Positions 17,090 to 26,531 are shown, counted from the stretch's first letter. The stretch is DNA of 64,000 bases from an uncultured Ilyobacter sp. (GCF_963668515.1 NZ_OY764866.1:372001-436000); one strand, 5' to 3'. The notes: generated by a model not told the origin, from the letters alone. Numbers and translations: made by a program.

Positions 17090-17105
17090 GCAAGTACTTG
17101 CTTAC
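17090..17105 (-). promoter_or_regulatory. Putative TetR-type operator 1 upstream of atoD
   Basis: GCAAGTACTTGCTTAC, containing the palindrome GCAAGTACTTGC. It lies 57 bp before atoD and is framed by a longer dyad (CCCGTTG 17082-17088, CAACGGG 17107-17113). The same motif recurs at 17162 and 18567. Confidence 0.65.
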
Positions 17106-17161
17106 TCAACGGGCAAAAAAAATGTTCTCAGAAAATTTATTTATGAACAATTTTTCACTTT

Positions 17162-17177
17162 GCAAGTGTTTGCTTGC
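17162..17177 (-). promoter_or_regulatory. Putative TetR-type operator 2 upstream of atoD
   Basis: GCAAGTGTTTGCTTGC shares 13 of 16 positions with operator 1. It lies 58 bp inside the transcribed side of the atoD -10 box, so a bound repressor would act as a roadblock unless another promoter is used. Confidence 0.62.
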
Positions 17178-17234
17178 AAAAATTTTAAAAAAATATCTCT
17201 CTTGAGAAACTGAGAAACTATAATTTTATAATAG

Positions 17235-17264
17235 AGTATATTACAACTTTTTATTTTCTGTCAA
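17235..17264 (-). promoter_or_regulatory. Promoter of the atoDA-thiolase operon
   Basis: On the minus strand TTGACA (17264-17259) and TATACT (17240-17235) are 18 bp apart, about 200 bp before atoD. The rest of the gap to the TetR gene, 17265-17759, is A/T-rich and I see no gene in it. Confidence 0.7.
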
Positions 17265-17759
17265 GTGCAGAATTATTTTTTTTATTTTTTTTTAATTGAA
17301 TGACTGATGTTTCGTGCAACTAGAATTACTGAGAATACTACGTTCTTTAAATTAACTAACTCTAAACTAAGAGAGGAATCCTCTGAAATATAAGTTTAAA
17401 GCTAATTTCCATCATAAATTTGGTTGAAATATGAATATTTATTTTTATGTTCCTTGTTTTTATTAATATATAAAAAATAATTTTGTTGGAATTGTGAAAA
17501 ATATATTTTAAGTAAACTACATAATGCGACATACAAAATTCAGACTAAACATATAATATCTTAATATTTATGATAAATTGTCTATTTGTCGCCATAAAAT
17601 ATATTTATTATTAAAAAACATCATAACTTTATATAAATCTAGCCAATGTGTCGTTCTAAAGAATTTAATAAAATTTCAAAATACCTGAAAAATAAGTTTT
17701 ATGATTATCAAAGTCTAAAAAAATTAAAGTAATTAGTATTTATAAATAGTTTGAAAAAA

Positions 17760-18329
17760 TTAAGCAACATACATTTTAATAATTTTTTTTACTTCTTCCT
17801 CAAGAATATTTTTTATATTTAGATTCTCTAATATTTCTTTGTTGAAAATTTTGAAGGTGAATATTCCCATTACAATAGAAATAATAGAGACGGCAACTAT
17901 CTCAGGATTACCTGTAAACTCTCCATTTTCTTTTTTTTCACTGAGATAATCTCTAAAATAATTTTTATATTTAAGTGAATTAGTAAATTTACTGGATTCT
18001 TCATCTATTTGTTTTATCTGAAGTTTGTAAAAAAGTTGGTTATTAAGTAAAAAATTATAAAAATCTTCTGCAAAGATCAATAAATCTTTTTCGATGATGC
18101 CAGTAAGATCATTTTTAAGCTTATTTATTATATTCCCTTCAACTGAAAAGTTTGTTATAACCTCTTGAAAGAGTTTACTCTTACTCTCAAATTTTCTGAA
18201 AATCGTGACTTCATTCACTCCAGACTCCATAGCTATTTTTTTAGTAGTGACTCCTGAATAACCATATTTTGAAAAAAGTTCCAAAGAAGTTTTTAAAATT
18301 TTATCTTCTATTGTCAACTGACTTACCAC
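17760..18329 (-). CDS. TetR/AcrR-family transcriptional regulator
   Basis: About 189 residues. The N-terminal TetR helix-turn-helix is clear: ILKTSLELFSKYGYSGVTTK, IAMESGVNEVTIFRKFESKS and LFQEVI. The C-terminal ligand-binding half is helical and divergent. GTG 18329 sits too close to the only purine-rich site, so TTG 18317 is an alternative start. It lies between the atoDA operon and the second atoE, both preceded by the same near-palindromic 16-bp motif, making it the likely regulator of both. The ligand may be an acyl-CoA or a keto/hydroxy acid. It has its own promoter. Confidence 0.85.
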   Translation of the reverse strand: MVSQLTIEDKILKTSLELFSKYGYSGVTTKKIAMESGVNEVTIFRKFESKSKLFQEVITNFSVEGNIINKLKNDLTGIIEKDLLIFAEDFYNFLLNNQLFYKLQIKQIDEESSKFTNSLKYKNYFRDYLSEKKENGEFTGNPEIVAVSIISIVMGIFTFKIFNKEILENLNIKNILEEEVKKIIKMYVA

Positions 18330-18360
18330 CCTTCTATAATTTAAAAATTTAATTTTAACT

Positions 18361-18389
18361 ATTATACTCTAAAAATAGCTCTGTGACAA
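18361..18389 (-). promoter_or_regulatory. Promoter of the tetR gene
   Basis: On the minus strand TTGTCA (18389-18384) and TATAAT (18366-18361) are separated by 17 bp, 31 bp before the GTG start. Confidence 0.65.
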
Positions 18390-18437
18390 AGGATATTATA
18401 TTTTTAAATATTGATAGTGATTTTTTTAATTTATTTT

Positions 18438-18466
18438 TTGTAAATATAAAAAAAATATGGTATAAC
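18438..18466 (+). promoter_or_regulatory. Candidate promoter of the second atoE gene
   Basis: TTGTAA (18438-18443) and TATAAC (18461-18466) are 17 bp apart, about 195 bp before the start codon. The putative operator lies downstream, as at atoD. Confidence 0.5.
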
Positions 18467-18566
18467 TTATCAAGTAAAATAATTCACCTGTTTACGAATT
18501 TGTTTATACGGCCGATTAACAAAAAAAATGCGTTTTTTTAGTACTGATTTATTTTTTACACTTTAT

Positions 18567-18586
18567 GCAAGCAAATACTTGCTTAC
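18567..18586 (+). promoter_or_regulatory. Putative TetR-type operator upstream of the second atoE
   Basis: A 20-bp site in which two overlapping copies of the motif run in opposite orientations. GCAAATACTTGCTTAC (18571-18586) matches operator 1, and the complement of 18567-18582 (GCAAGTATTTGCTTGC) matches operator 2 at 15 of 16 positions. Confidence 0.66.
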
Positions 18587-18660
18587 TAAAAATAGTCGAA
18601 AATTTTCATAAACACAGAGTTATTCAAATTAAAATTAAAGATAGCATAAGGGGAGGAACA

Positions 18661-20019
18661 ATGAAAAAAATATTTAACAAAATGACAAAATTTTCTGTGG
18701 GAATAATGCAAAAATATCTTCCAGATCCATTTATATTTGCTATAATTTTGACCTTTATAGTGTTTGTTATGGCATTATTTGTGACTCGGTCTTCACCTTT
18801 AGCAATTATCGAAGCGTGGAGTAAGGGACTGTGGAGTTTACTCTCTTTTTCAATGCAGATGGCACTGGTACTTGTAACAGGAACTATTTTGGCAACAGCA
18901 CCTGCTTTTAAAAAAATATTAGGTAGAATAGCTTCTATTCCAAAAAATAAAATTCAAGCTATAGTTGTTGTAAATTTCATTTCTTTGATAGCTTGCTTTA
19001 TAAACTGGGGGTTTGGTTTAGTAATAGGAGCAATTCTTGCAAAAGAAGTTGCTAAAAAAGTAAAGACTGTGGATTATCCATTATTGATAGCTGCTGCCTA
19101 TTCTGGTTTCGTAGTATGGCATGCTGGACTGTCTGGTTCTATTCCACTAAAATTAGCTTCAGGTGGGAACCTTCTTGCTCAAACTGGAGGAGCCCTTTCA
19201 GAGGCTGTTCCTACAAATATGACAATATTTTCAACAATGAATATAGTAATATTTGCAATAATATTATTTACAGTACCTTTTCTGTTGGGTTCAATGAATC
19301 CAAGTGAAAAAGATACTAAATTAGTTTCATTAGATCTTTTGAATGATGAACAGCCCAAAGCAAAACTGGATATAAAGACAATTACACCTGCCCAAAAGTT
19401 AGAAAGCTCAGTTGCGATAAACTATATGCTAGGAGCTATGGGTTATGTATATATATTCTCATATTTTATAAAAAATGGTTTCAGTCTCAACTTAAACATT
19501 GTTAATTACATATTTTTGTTTACAGCTATTATTTTGCACGGGACACCTATAAATGTTGTTAATGCTGTAAATTCTGCTGCTAAGAGTACAGGTGGAATAA
19601 TCCTTCAATTTCCTTTTTACGGTGGTATAATGGGAATTATGACCTTCGTAGGGCCAAATGGTACTTCTATAGCTGCAGCTATGTCAAACTTCTTTGTAAA
19701 CATATCAACTCAAACGACCTTCCCTGTTTTCACATTCTTTAGTGCAGGTCTTGTTAACTTCTTTGTTCCAAGTGGAGGAGGACAATGGGCTGTTCAGGCA
19801 CCTATAATGATGCCGGCAGGTGCACAGCTAGGTGTGAGTGCAGCTAAAACAGGGATGGCAATAGCTTGGGGAGATGCTTGGACAAATATGATTCAGCCAT
19901 TCTGGGCATTACCTGCATTAGGTATAGCAGGTTTAGGAGCAAAAGATATTATGGGATATTGCTTGATGGTTCTATTCTATACTGGATTAGTGATATCTTT
20001 AGGTCTTGCTTTTTTATAA
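18661..20019 (+). CDS. AtoE-type short-chain fatty acid transporter (second copy)
   Basis: A 452-residue polytopic membrane protein, paralogous to the protein at 6161-7486. Shared landmarks are YLPDPFIFAIILT, CFINWGFGLVIGAILAKEVA, FVPSGGGQWAVQAPIMMPAG and WGDAWTNMIQPFWALPALGI. ATG 18661 is used because GGGAGGA lies 5 nt upstream; the frame extends further 5' but through the operator region. It would import acetoacetate, 3-hydroxybutyrate or crotonate for the divergent CoA-transferase pathway. A hairpin-bearing dispersed repeat follows and may terminate it. Confidence 0.93.
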   Translation: MKKIFNKMTKFSVGIMQKYLPDPFIFAIILTFIVFVMALFVTRSSPLAIIEAWSKGLWSLLSFSMQMALVLVTGTILATAPAFKKILGRIASIPKNKIQAIVVVNFISLIACFINWGFGLVIGAILAKEVAKKVKTVDYPLLIAAAYSGFVVWHAGLSGSIPLKLASGGNLLAQTGGALSEAVPTNMTIFSTMNIVIFAIILFTVPFLLGSMNPSEKDTKLVSLDLLNDEQPKAKLDIKTITPAQKLESSVAINYMLGAMGYVYIFSYFIKNGFSLNLNIVNYIFLFTAIILHGTPINVVNAVNSAAKSTGGIILQFPFYGGIMGIMTFVGPNGTSIAAAMSNFFVNISTQTTFPVFTFFSAGLVNFFVPSGGGQWAVQAPIMMPAGAQLGVSAAKTGMAIAWGDAWTNMIQPFWALPALGIAGLGAKDIMGYCLMVLFYTGLVISLGLAFL

Positions 20020-20089
20020 TAGTTCTAAAAGCAAATTCATCTCAAAAATTGTATAGGTATCGACACTCTTTTAGGCAACGTAATACCTT

Positions 20090-20182
20090 TTTCTTAGTTA
20101 CTTAATAAATCAGCAGACTCTCGAGAATAAATATTCTGAGAGTCTGTTTTCATGTTTAGTTGTCAGTTGTCCAAGAATCTGA
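20090..20182 (+). repeat. Dispersed hairpin repeat, copy A
   Basis: About 90 bp similar to repeats at 34653-34754 and 58931-59035. Its core is a perfect stem, CAGACTCTC with GAGAGTCTG, followed by TTTT, so it can terminate the upstream atoE transcript. It continues directly into an IS256 relic, which suggests that the repeat is the 3' end of such an element. Confidence 0.75.
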
Positions 20183-20189
20183 TTTCAGT

Positions 20190-20780
20190 CTCTTATTAAA
20201 ATCCTATCCTATTTCTTCTTTAGATCAATTAACACAAATCATAACTTATAACCTAGGAATAGCTTCTAAAATTCTCTTAGGCTATCTACAGAGGCTATTA
20301 GAACATTATCTACTGATAACCAGAATTTTAGAGAGTTCATTCTCCTCTAAGTTTACTTCTAAAATTTCTTTTCTTAATTTTAAAATAACTTTTAAGATAA
20401 AATAGGAAGCCTTTTTAACAATACTATTTCCCTCTTTCACAGACAGTATATTGCATCAAGGAAAATGAAGAGATATAGAGTATCAGGAGGTCTGAGCTGT
20501 CATTACCAAATCAGAGGAAGTAATTATCAGTTATCCTGCTAATACTTTCTGCAGACAAACTAATTTCATAGGTTTCCTGTCTATTAGATCAGGTATAATT
20601 CTTTTCCCATAGACTGAAAGGATATCATCTTCCGATTTGGAGCTGTCTAACTGATGTTTGTTAAAAATTTCCCTTCTCCAACAAAATTTCTAACAGGTTC
20701 TTTTGGTGATATGGTAATAAAAAGCCCCCCTCTTAATTACATCGATACCTCAGTATCATTTAATAATTAAGAGAGGGACT
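20190..20780 (-). pseudogene. Strongly decayed IS256-family transposase relic
   Basis: No long frame remains, but on the minus strand many stretches align with the IS256 copy at 8700-9540. Examples are the AACCAGAATTTT, AGGAAGCCTTTTTAACAATA, TGCATCAAGGAAAATGAA and CTTTCTGCAGACA segments in the same order. Its upstream leader, TTAATTACATCGATACCTCA near 20734, matches the leader at about 9533. The 300-odd bp between the atoE repeat and iolJ hold nothing else I can recognise. Confidence 0.72.
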
Positions 20781-20814
20781 CAATGGAATAAAAATACTTA
20801 TAATAGAATTATTT

Positions 20815-21648
20815 TTATCCCCAGCCTAGTAGTTTATACTTTTCTTCAATAACTCTACGCATTTCTTTCATTGGTTTTTGAACAAGCTCAATTCTGTCAA
20901 AGGTATTAGGGTTATCTCTAAGGAAATCTCTCAATGTATTTCCAAATGCCATTCTAACAGCGGTTCCTATATTCATTTTTCCAATACCATAATAACGCAT
21001 TTTAATTAGTTGTTCGTCTGATATTCCAGTCGATCCATGTATAACTAGTGGAACTGAGTTAAGATTTTTAATTTCCAACAGTCTTTCAAAATCAATAATT
21101 CCATTTTTCTCTTCCATTCTATGAACGTTTCCTACAGCTACTGCGACACAATCTACACCTGCTTCTTCATACATTTCTAAAACCTCTTCAGGTTCCGTTA
21201 ATTTTTCATCAACTTTTATCTCAGGGTTGTTATATGCAACACATCCAACTTCAACTTCGAAAGAAACATTACATGCCTTACAAAATTCACTGATCTCTTT
21301 AGAAATTTTTATATTTTCTTCCAAAGGGAGGCTAGAACCGTCGTACATTACCGAGGAATAATTAGCTTGTATAGCTGCTACAATTTCTGATTTTGTTTTA
21401 CCATGATCTAAGTGGATGCATACAGGTGCTGAAGATTCATTGGCCATTTTTCCATATAAAGCTCCATAATATTTTACATCCATAAAATTTGCAGCATCCC
21501 TATTTGTCATTAAAATCACCGGAGCATTTAACGATTCAGCAACTTCAATAACCATTTTAGCATCCTCGTAACCAAAGACATTAAAACCAGGAATAATACG
21601 ATTCTCATTAATGGCTTTTTTCATAATATCATTAAGATTGACTAGCAT
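20815..21648 (-). CDS. iolJ: Class II aldolase, probable 6-phospho-5-dehydro-2-deoxygluconate aldolase
   Basis: A 277-residue class II (zinc) fructose-bisphosphate-type aldolase. Zn ligands are visible in VCIHLDHGKTKSEI near residue 82, in VGNVHRMEEKNG near residue 172 and in LVIHGSTGISDEQLIKM near residue 200. In an iol cluster this enzyme splits 2-deoxy-5-keto-gluconate 6-phosphate into DHAP and malonate semialdehyde. Its start overlaps the iolC end by 17 bp with a GGAGG site, so the two are translationally coupled. Fructose- or tagatose-bisphosphate aldolase is the alternative by sequence alone. Confidence 0.88.
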   Translation of the reverse strand: MLVNLNDIMKKAINENRIIPGFNVFGYEDAKMVIEVAESLNAPVILMTNRDAANFMDVKYYGALYGKMANESSAPVCIHLDHGKTKSEIVAAIQANYSSVMYDGSSLPLEENIKISKEISEFCKACNVSFEVEVGCVAYNNPEIKVDEKLTEPEEVLEMYEEAGVDCVAVAVGNVHRMEEKNGIIDFERLLEIKNLNSVPLVIHGSTGISDEQLIKMRYYGIGKMNIGTAVRMAFGNTLRDFLRDNPNTFDRIELVQKPMKEMRRVIEEKYKLLGWG

Positions 21649-22648
21649 TTAATGCCTCCTTTTTATAATTTGTTATAAAATGGTTTATTTCTTCTTCGGT
21701 AGGCATAGCTTCGGAGCAACTATTTTCCTGAACTACAATAGCAGCAGCTCCAGCACCGTATTGCATGGCCTCCTCTATACTTTTACCCTTAATCATGCTA
21801 CTGATAACGCCACCAGCATATGAGTCTCCTGCTCCTTGTGTCTTCAGTGGCTTAACCGGGAATACTTCTCCTAGTTTTTTATCGCCGTTTTTCAAGTATG
21901 CTGTAGAGCCGTCACTTCCCCTTTTTACAATCACTAATTTTGATGAATTATTTAACCAGTATTTAGCAGTCTTATCATCATCTTTATTTCCTGGCAGGTC
22001 AACCCCTTCTAAGACGTCAAATTCCTCTCTTGTTCCTATTATAACATCACACTTTTCGGCAGCTAGACTGCAGTATAATGACGTTTCATCTAAAGAATTC
22101 CATGTATAAGGTCTGTAATCAACATCAAAGAATACGATCGTCTTATGTTTCTTGGCGTATTTTAGTGCTAATAATACAGCTTCTCTAGATGGTGATGCAG
22201 CTAATGCAGTTCCTGAAACCACAATGGCTTTAGAATTTTTAATGTACTCTTCTGAAACTTCATTCATTTCAAGTTTTAAATCAACGGCATCGGATCTATA
22301 CATGATGACATTGCTTTCCTTAGGACTCTTAATCTCAACGAATGCTAATCCAGTTTTATGATTGTTTTCATCTACAATTAAACCCTCTGTATCAATATTT
22401 TTAGATTTAAAATAGTTAACAATGTATTTTCCAAAGGAATCGTCTGCGATTTTTCCTATGAAACCAGTTTTCACTCCATATTTTGATGTTGCCACAGCTA
22501 TATTAGCTGGTGATCCACCTACTGTTCTTGTAAAACTTTCAGTTTCTTCCAAGGGTCTGTTAAACTCATTTGGGTTCAGGTCCACTCCTATTCTACCGAT
22601 TGCGATTATATCTAACTTTCTATCTTTTTGAAATATGATTTCACTCAT
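21632..22648 (-). CDS. iolC: 5-dehydro-2-deoxygluconokinase
   Basis: A 338-residue PfkB/ribokinase-family sugar kinase. Visible are LDIIAIGRIGVDLNP at the N-terminus, the PfkB signature GGSPANIAVATSKYGVKTGF near residue 45, and the catalytic LKTQGAGDSYAGGVISSM near residue 270 with the anion-hole GAGD. It phosphorylates 2-deoxy-5-keto-D-gluconate in inositol breakdown. ATG 22648 is chosen because AGGAG is 7 nt upstream; the frame runs 17 codons further without a site. It overlaps iolJ and follows an ABC permease by 60 bp in the same direction. Confidence 0.9.
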   Translation of the reverse strand: MSEIIFQKDRKLDIIAIGRIGVDLNPNEFNRPLEETESFTRTVGGSPANIAVATSKYGVKTGFIGKIADDSFGKYIVNYFKSKNIDTEGLIVDENNHKTGLAFVEIKSPKESNVIMYRSDAVDLKLEMNEVSEEYIKNSKAIVVSGTALAASPSREAVLLALKYAKKHKTIVFFDVDYRPYTWNSLDETSLYCSLAAEKCDVIIGTREEFDVLEGVDLPGNKDDDKTAKYWLNNSSKLVIVKRGSDGSTAYLKNGDKKLGEVFPVKPLKTQGAGDSYAGGVISSMIKGKSIEEAMQYGAGAAAIVVQENSCSEAMPTEEEINHFITNYKKEALNASQS

Positions 22649-22708
22649 AATATCTCTCCTACTATATTTTATTTTATAATATTTATAATTTGATACCAAA
22701 ACAACTTT

Positions 22709-23698
22709 TTAAGAAGCTTTTTTATTTCTACTTGCGTCTAAAACTACAGCTCCTACAATGATTAAACCTTTAATAATTTGCTGCCAATATGGAGACACTC
22801 CTAATAGCATTAAGCCATTATTTAAAACTCCTATTATTAATGCTCCAATGATAGTTCCAGAAATAAATCCAGATCCACCACTCAAGCTTGTTCCACCGAT
22901 AACTACTGATGCGATAGCATCTAATTCATATGACAATCCTGCAGTAGGGTTTCCAGAACTAACACGTGCAGTAAGCATTAATCCACCTATTGCTGACATA
23001 ATACCTGCATATGTATATATTATGATTTTTACTTTTTTTACATTTAGTCCACAAATTAATGCAGCCTTTTCATTACCACCTATTGCATAGATAGCTTTAC
23101 CAAATTTAGTTTTTCTCAGTATTACGTGAGATAATAATCCCATTGATAAGAATATTAAAACACATACTGGTAGCCATCCGATTTTCCCTGCTCCGATATA
23201 GAGGAAGCTTGGATTTATATGACCAATAGGCTTTCCTCCAGAATATAACAATGCTGCTCCTCTAGCTATAGTCATCATTCCCAAAGTTACTATAAATGGA
23301 GGGATTCCAGTTTTAGCAATGACTACTCCATTTAATGCTCCGCAAAGAGCTCCTGCAAATAACCCGGCTAATACTGCGATAAATACATTTCCGCCCATGG
23401 TGGCAAAACTTGCACTTACAACTCCTACCAGTGCAACAACTGATCCTGATGACAGATCGATACCTTCTGTAATTATAATTAAGGTGACTCCATAGGCTAA
23501 TGTTCCAATTACTGCAACCTGTTTGAAAATGTTTATAATATTTGCAGATTTTAAAAATACTGGTTTAATTGAACTGACTCCTATGACCATCAAAAGTAAA
23601 ATTAACACCATTCCATATCGTTTTGAATAATCATTTAGTTTTTCTTTTGAAAGAAATCCTTCTTTCGACTTAGGTAATTCTAAGATTTTTTCATTCAT
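22709..23698 (-). CDS. Sugar ABC transporter permease (RbsC-like), probably for inositol
   Basis: A 329-residue inner-membrane permease of the ribose/galactoside (BPD_transp_2) family with about ten hydrophobic segments. Family landmarks are ITEGIDLSSGSVVALVGVVS near residue 77, PPFIVTLGMMTIARGAALLY near residue 133, the AIGGNEKAALICGLNV loop near residue 202 and VIGGTSLSGGSGFISGTIIG near residue 267. It follows the ATPase and binding protein in one operon leading to iolC and iolJ, so myo-inositol is the probable cargo. Confidence 0.9.
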   Translation of the reverse strand: MNEKILELPKSKEGFLSKEKLNDYSKRYGMVLILLLMVIGVSSIKPVFLKSANIINIFKQVAVIGTLAYGVTLIIITEGIDLSSGSVVALVGVVSASFATMGGNVFIAVLAGLFAGALCGALNGVVIAKTGIPPFIVTLGMMTIARGAALLYSGGKPIGHINPSFLYIGAGKIGWLPVCVLIFLSMGLLSHVILRKTKFGKAIYAIGGNEKAALICGLNVKKVKIIIYTYAGIMSAIGGLMLTARVSSGNPTAGLSYELDAIASVVIGGTSLSGGSGFISGTIIGALIIGVLNNGLMLLGVSPYWQQIIKGLIIVGAVVLDASRNKKAS

Positions 23699-23806
23699 TT
23701 GATTCCTCCTACAAATTTTGTTTATAGAATTTTAATTAGTTATTGCGAAAACATTTTATATCCAAAGGATTTACTCGATATAATAAATCCTTTGGATCAT
23801 TTAATA

Positions 23807-25297
23807 TTACTTTACAGCTAATGCCATTATATTTTCCTGTGTGGCTTCTTCTCTACTTAATTCACCTGTTATTTTTCCTTCGTGCATAACTAATACTCTA
23901 TCGCTCATTCCTAATATTTCAGGTAATTCTGAAGACACCATTATTATCGCCTTTCCTTGAGCAGCTAATTCACTCATAAGTGCATGTATTTCAGATTTTG
24001 CTCCTACATCTATTCCCCTGGTGGGCTCGTCTATTATTAGGATATCTGGATCCATAAGCAGCCAACGCCCTATCAATACTTTTTGTTGGTTTCCACCACT
24101 TAGATTACAAACTAACTGATCTATACTAGGTGTCTTTATTCTAAGTTTTTTTCTTTGTAACTCACAATTTACTCTAACTTTCTTTTCGTTTAAAAGACCG
24201 GCACTTGTCTTATAAGTGGTATTATCCGGCATAATTGTATTGTCTGCCACAGAAAGGGGAAGAAACAAACCTGTTCCCTTTCTATCTTCAGTTAACATTC
24301 CTATCTTTAGATCCATAGCGTCTCTGGGGGATTTAATATTAACTTTTTCCCCCCTGATATATACTTCTCCAGAGACAGGTTCTCTTATTCCGAATATAGT
24401 TTCCATAACTTCGGATCTTCCTGCACCCATCAAACCTGCAAATCCTATAATTTCCCCGGATTTTATGGAAAAATTAATATTTTTAAATAAAGTTTTATGC
24501 GTTAAATCTTTAACTTCTAACAAGGTTTCCCCAAATTCTTCCACATCTACTTTTGGAAACACATTATTGACTTCACGACCTACAAGCATCTTAATTATTT
24601 CCTGTTCGGTTAGTTCATCAGAAAGACCGGTACCAATATATTTTCCATCTCTAAAGGTGGTACATTCATCTGTGATTTGAAAAACCTCATCCATTTTATG
24701 AGTTATATATATGATTGCTACACCTTTAGATTTGAGCTTTCTTATCATTTCAAATAATTGGGCTACTTCTTTTTCTGTGATAGCCGAAGTGGACTCATCC
24801 ATTATAATAAGGTCGGCATTATAAGATATTGCTTTTGCAATCTCAACTAATTGAGTATATGCAGTTGATAATTCACGCATCTTTTTATAAGGATTGAGCT
24901 TGATGTGCAATTCTTCAAGCAGTTCCTGCGTCATTCTGTATAATTCTTTTTCGTCAACTATTCCAAATTTAGAAGGTTCTCTTCCTAAAAATATATTTTC
25001 TGCAACAGTCATATCCGGTATAGGGCTTAATTCCTGATGTATCATTGCAATTCCAGCATCTAAAGAATCTTTGGTATTTTTAAAATCAACTTTCTCGCCC
25101 TTGAAGTATATCTCTCCGCTATCTGGTCTGTAAATACCGTTTATTATTTTCATAAGAGTTGACTTCCCAGCTCCATTTTCACCCATAAGGCCATGAACTG
25201 TTCCCTTTCTAACTTTCAAATGTACTCCATCAAGAGCTTTGACTCCTGGAAAGGTTTTGGTTACATTTTTCATCTCAAGAAGAAATTCTGAACTCAT
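23807..25297 (-). CDS. Sugar ABC transporter ATP-binding protein (RbsA/MglA-like), probably for inositol
   Basis: A 496-residue tandem ABC ATPase. The first domain has Walker [10 protein letters not shown] near residue 39, a signature region [14 protein letters not shown] and Walker B LIIMDEST. The second has a degenerate Walker A ([13 protein letters not shown] near residue 287), signature [15 protein letters not shown] near residue 398 and Walker [21 protein letters not shown]. Unequal sites of this kind are normal for sugar exporters/importers of this group. It sits between the binding protein and permease genes, with a 108-bp gap before the permease. Confidence 0.92.
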   Translation of the reverse strand: MSSEFLLEMKNVTKTFPGVKALDGVHLKVRKGTVHGLMGENGAGKSTLMKIINGIYRPDSGEIYFKGEKVDFKNTKDSLDAGIAMIHQELSPIPDMTVAENIFLGREPSKFGIVDEKELYRMTQELLEELHIKLNPYKKMRELSTAYTQLVEIAKAISYNADLIIMDESTSAITEKEVAQLFEMIRKLKSKGVAIIYITHKMDEVFQITDECTTFRDGKYIGTGLSDELTEQEIIKMLVGREVNNVFPKVDVEEFGETLLEVKDLTHKTLFKNINFSIKSGEIIGFAGLMGAGRSEVMETIFGIREPVSGEVYIRGEKVNIKSPRDAMDLKIGMLTEDRKGTGLFLPLSVADNTIMPDNTTYKTSAGLLNEKKVRVNCELQRKKLRIKTPSIDQLVCNLSGGNQQKVLIGRWLLMDPDILIIDEPTRGIDVGAKSEIHALMSELAAQGKAIIMVSSELPEILGMSDRVLVMHEGKITGELSREEATQENIMALAVK

Positions 25298-25310
25298 ATT
25301 TTAGCTCCTT

Positions 25311-26246
25311 TTATTCCCAAATTGCTATATATTCATCAACATTTTCTGCTGTTACAGGCTGAAATGGTACTTCTACAAATGTATCTACTGCTTCACCCTT
25401 TAATTTTTTAAGTGCAGCATCAACAGATATTTCAGCTGTGAGGAATGGACTGTAGAATAAAGAGATATCCATTAATCCATTTTTTACATATTCCAATGCA
25501 TCGATAGTTCCGTCAATAGCTGCAACAGGCATATCTTTGATTCCAGCTCCCTCAAGAGCTCTGATTGCACCTATTGCCATTTCATCATTATTCGCAACTA
25601 TTGCATCTATTTTAACTCCTGATTGAAGCCAGTTTTCAGTGATTTCCATACCTTTAGCTCTGTCCCATAGTCCTACTTCTTCTAATGCTATGTTTAAACC
25701 TTCGTATTTATTTATAACCTCTTTATTTCCTTCGGTTCTAAGGATAGTGTCGTCTTGACCTAAGGTTCCGAGTAGTAATCCAATGTTACCTTTATTTTCT
25801 AATAGGTCAGCCATATATTCCATCTGCATGATTCCTCCAGATTTTGCATCTGAACCGACGAATACTTCTGCACCTTGATAGTTTCTATTTACTCCGATCA
25901 AAGGAATTCCAGCATCTTTACACGCGTTAATAATTGGTTCAGGAGCAGTAGGATCTACCATAACTATAAGTATGGCATCTACACCTTGGACAATTAGGTT
26001 CTCTACGTTAGCTAACTGAATAGCTGAGTCATTTTTAGCATCTGTAAATATTGTTTCTATCCCGAGTTCTTCAGCACGTGTTTTTGTTCTTTCATTAAGA
26101 TAAGTCATCCATTTTTGAGAATAATCGTTTGACGCTATACCTAAAACAATTTTTTTAGACCCTGTAGCTTCCTCTTTCTTGCCACACCCGATTAATGACC
26201 CCATTATTACAGTTACCAGTAAAACTAATGATATTACTTTTTTCAT
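25311..26246 (-). CDS. Sugar-binding lipoprotein of the ABC transporter (RbsB-like), probably for inositol
   Basis: A 311-residue periplasmic-binding protein with a lipoprotein signal (VISLVLLVTVIMGSLIGCGK, lipobox LIGC near residue 21). The type I sugar-binding core includes LGIASNDYSQKWMTYLNERT, ENLIVQGVDAILIVMVDPTA, IPLIGVNRNYQGAEVFVGSD and VANNDEMAIGAIRALEGAGI. GGAGGG precedes the ATG. It is the first gene of the minus-strand transporter-iolCJ operon and is divergent from iolD; the shared control region argues for inositol. Confidence 0.91.
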   Translation of the reverse strand: MKKVISLVLLVTVIMGSLIGCGKKEEATGSKKIVLGIASNDYSQKWMTYLNERTKTRAEELGIETIFTDAKNDSAIQLANVENLIVQGVDAILIVMVDPTAPEPIINACKDAGIPLIGVNRNYQGAEVFVGSDAKSGGIMQMEYMADLLENKGNIGLLLGTLGQDDTILRTEGNKEVINKYEGLNIALEEVGLWDRAKGMEITENWLQSGVKIDAIVANNDEMAIGAIRALEGAGIKDMPVAAIDGTIDALEYVKNGLMDISLFYSPFLTAEISVDAALKKLKGEAVDTFVEVPFQPVTAENVDEYIAIWE

Positions 26247-26338
26247 TTAATCCCTCCTTGAGTTATGTTGTTTTTTAGTTGAAAAATCTTTAAAATATTT
26301 TAAGTAAAAAAAAGTCCCACATAAATTCCGTTTAGTTT

Positions 26339-26348
26339 CTTTTGGTTC
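26339..26348 (-). promoter_or_regulatory. Putative IolR box on the transporter side
   Basis: GAACCAAAAG on the minus strand, within a GGAAACGGAACCAAAAGAAA context. It shares the GAACCAAAA core with the boxes before iolD and lies about 44 bp downstream of the minus-strand -10. Confidence 0.5.
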
Positions 26349-26391
26349 CGTTTCCCTCCTTTTTTTTCATAATTTTTTTTATCGTTACTAG

Positions 26392-26420
26392 AGTCTAGTT
26401 TCAAAAAAAAGTTTTGTCAA
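26392..26420 (-). promoter_or_regulatory. Promoter of the inositol transporter-iolCJ operon
   Basis: On the minus strand TTGACA (26420-26415) and TAGACT (26397-26392) are 17 bp apart. Confidence 0.7.
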
Positions 26421-26502
26421 GTATAAATTTATGATCGCTTATGTTCGGTTATAGTAACTTTTGGTCTAAAAAAAATACTTTTATTTATTTTGAGTTCTTC
26501 TA

Positions 26503-26531
26503 TTGACAAGTTAAGAAACTGGTTGTAATAT
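26503..26531 (+). promoter_or_regulatory. Promoter of the iolD operon
   Basis: TTGACA (26503-26508) and TAATAT (26526-26531) are 17 bp apart. Putative operators begin about 20 bp downstream. Confidence 0.72.

Noticed and set aside
17002-17205. A 67-codon plus-strand frame upstream of atoD
   Set aside because: It overlaps the atoD start and both operator-like sites and has no ribosome site.
20160-20405. An 81-codon plus-strand frame after the second atoE gene
   Set aside because: It reads antisense across the decayed IS256 relic and continues repeat copy A.
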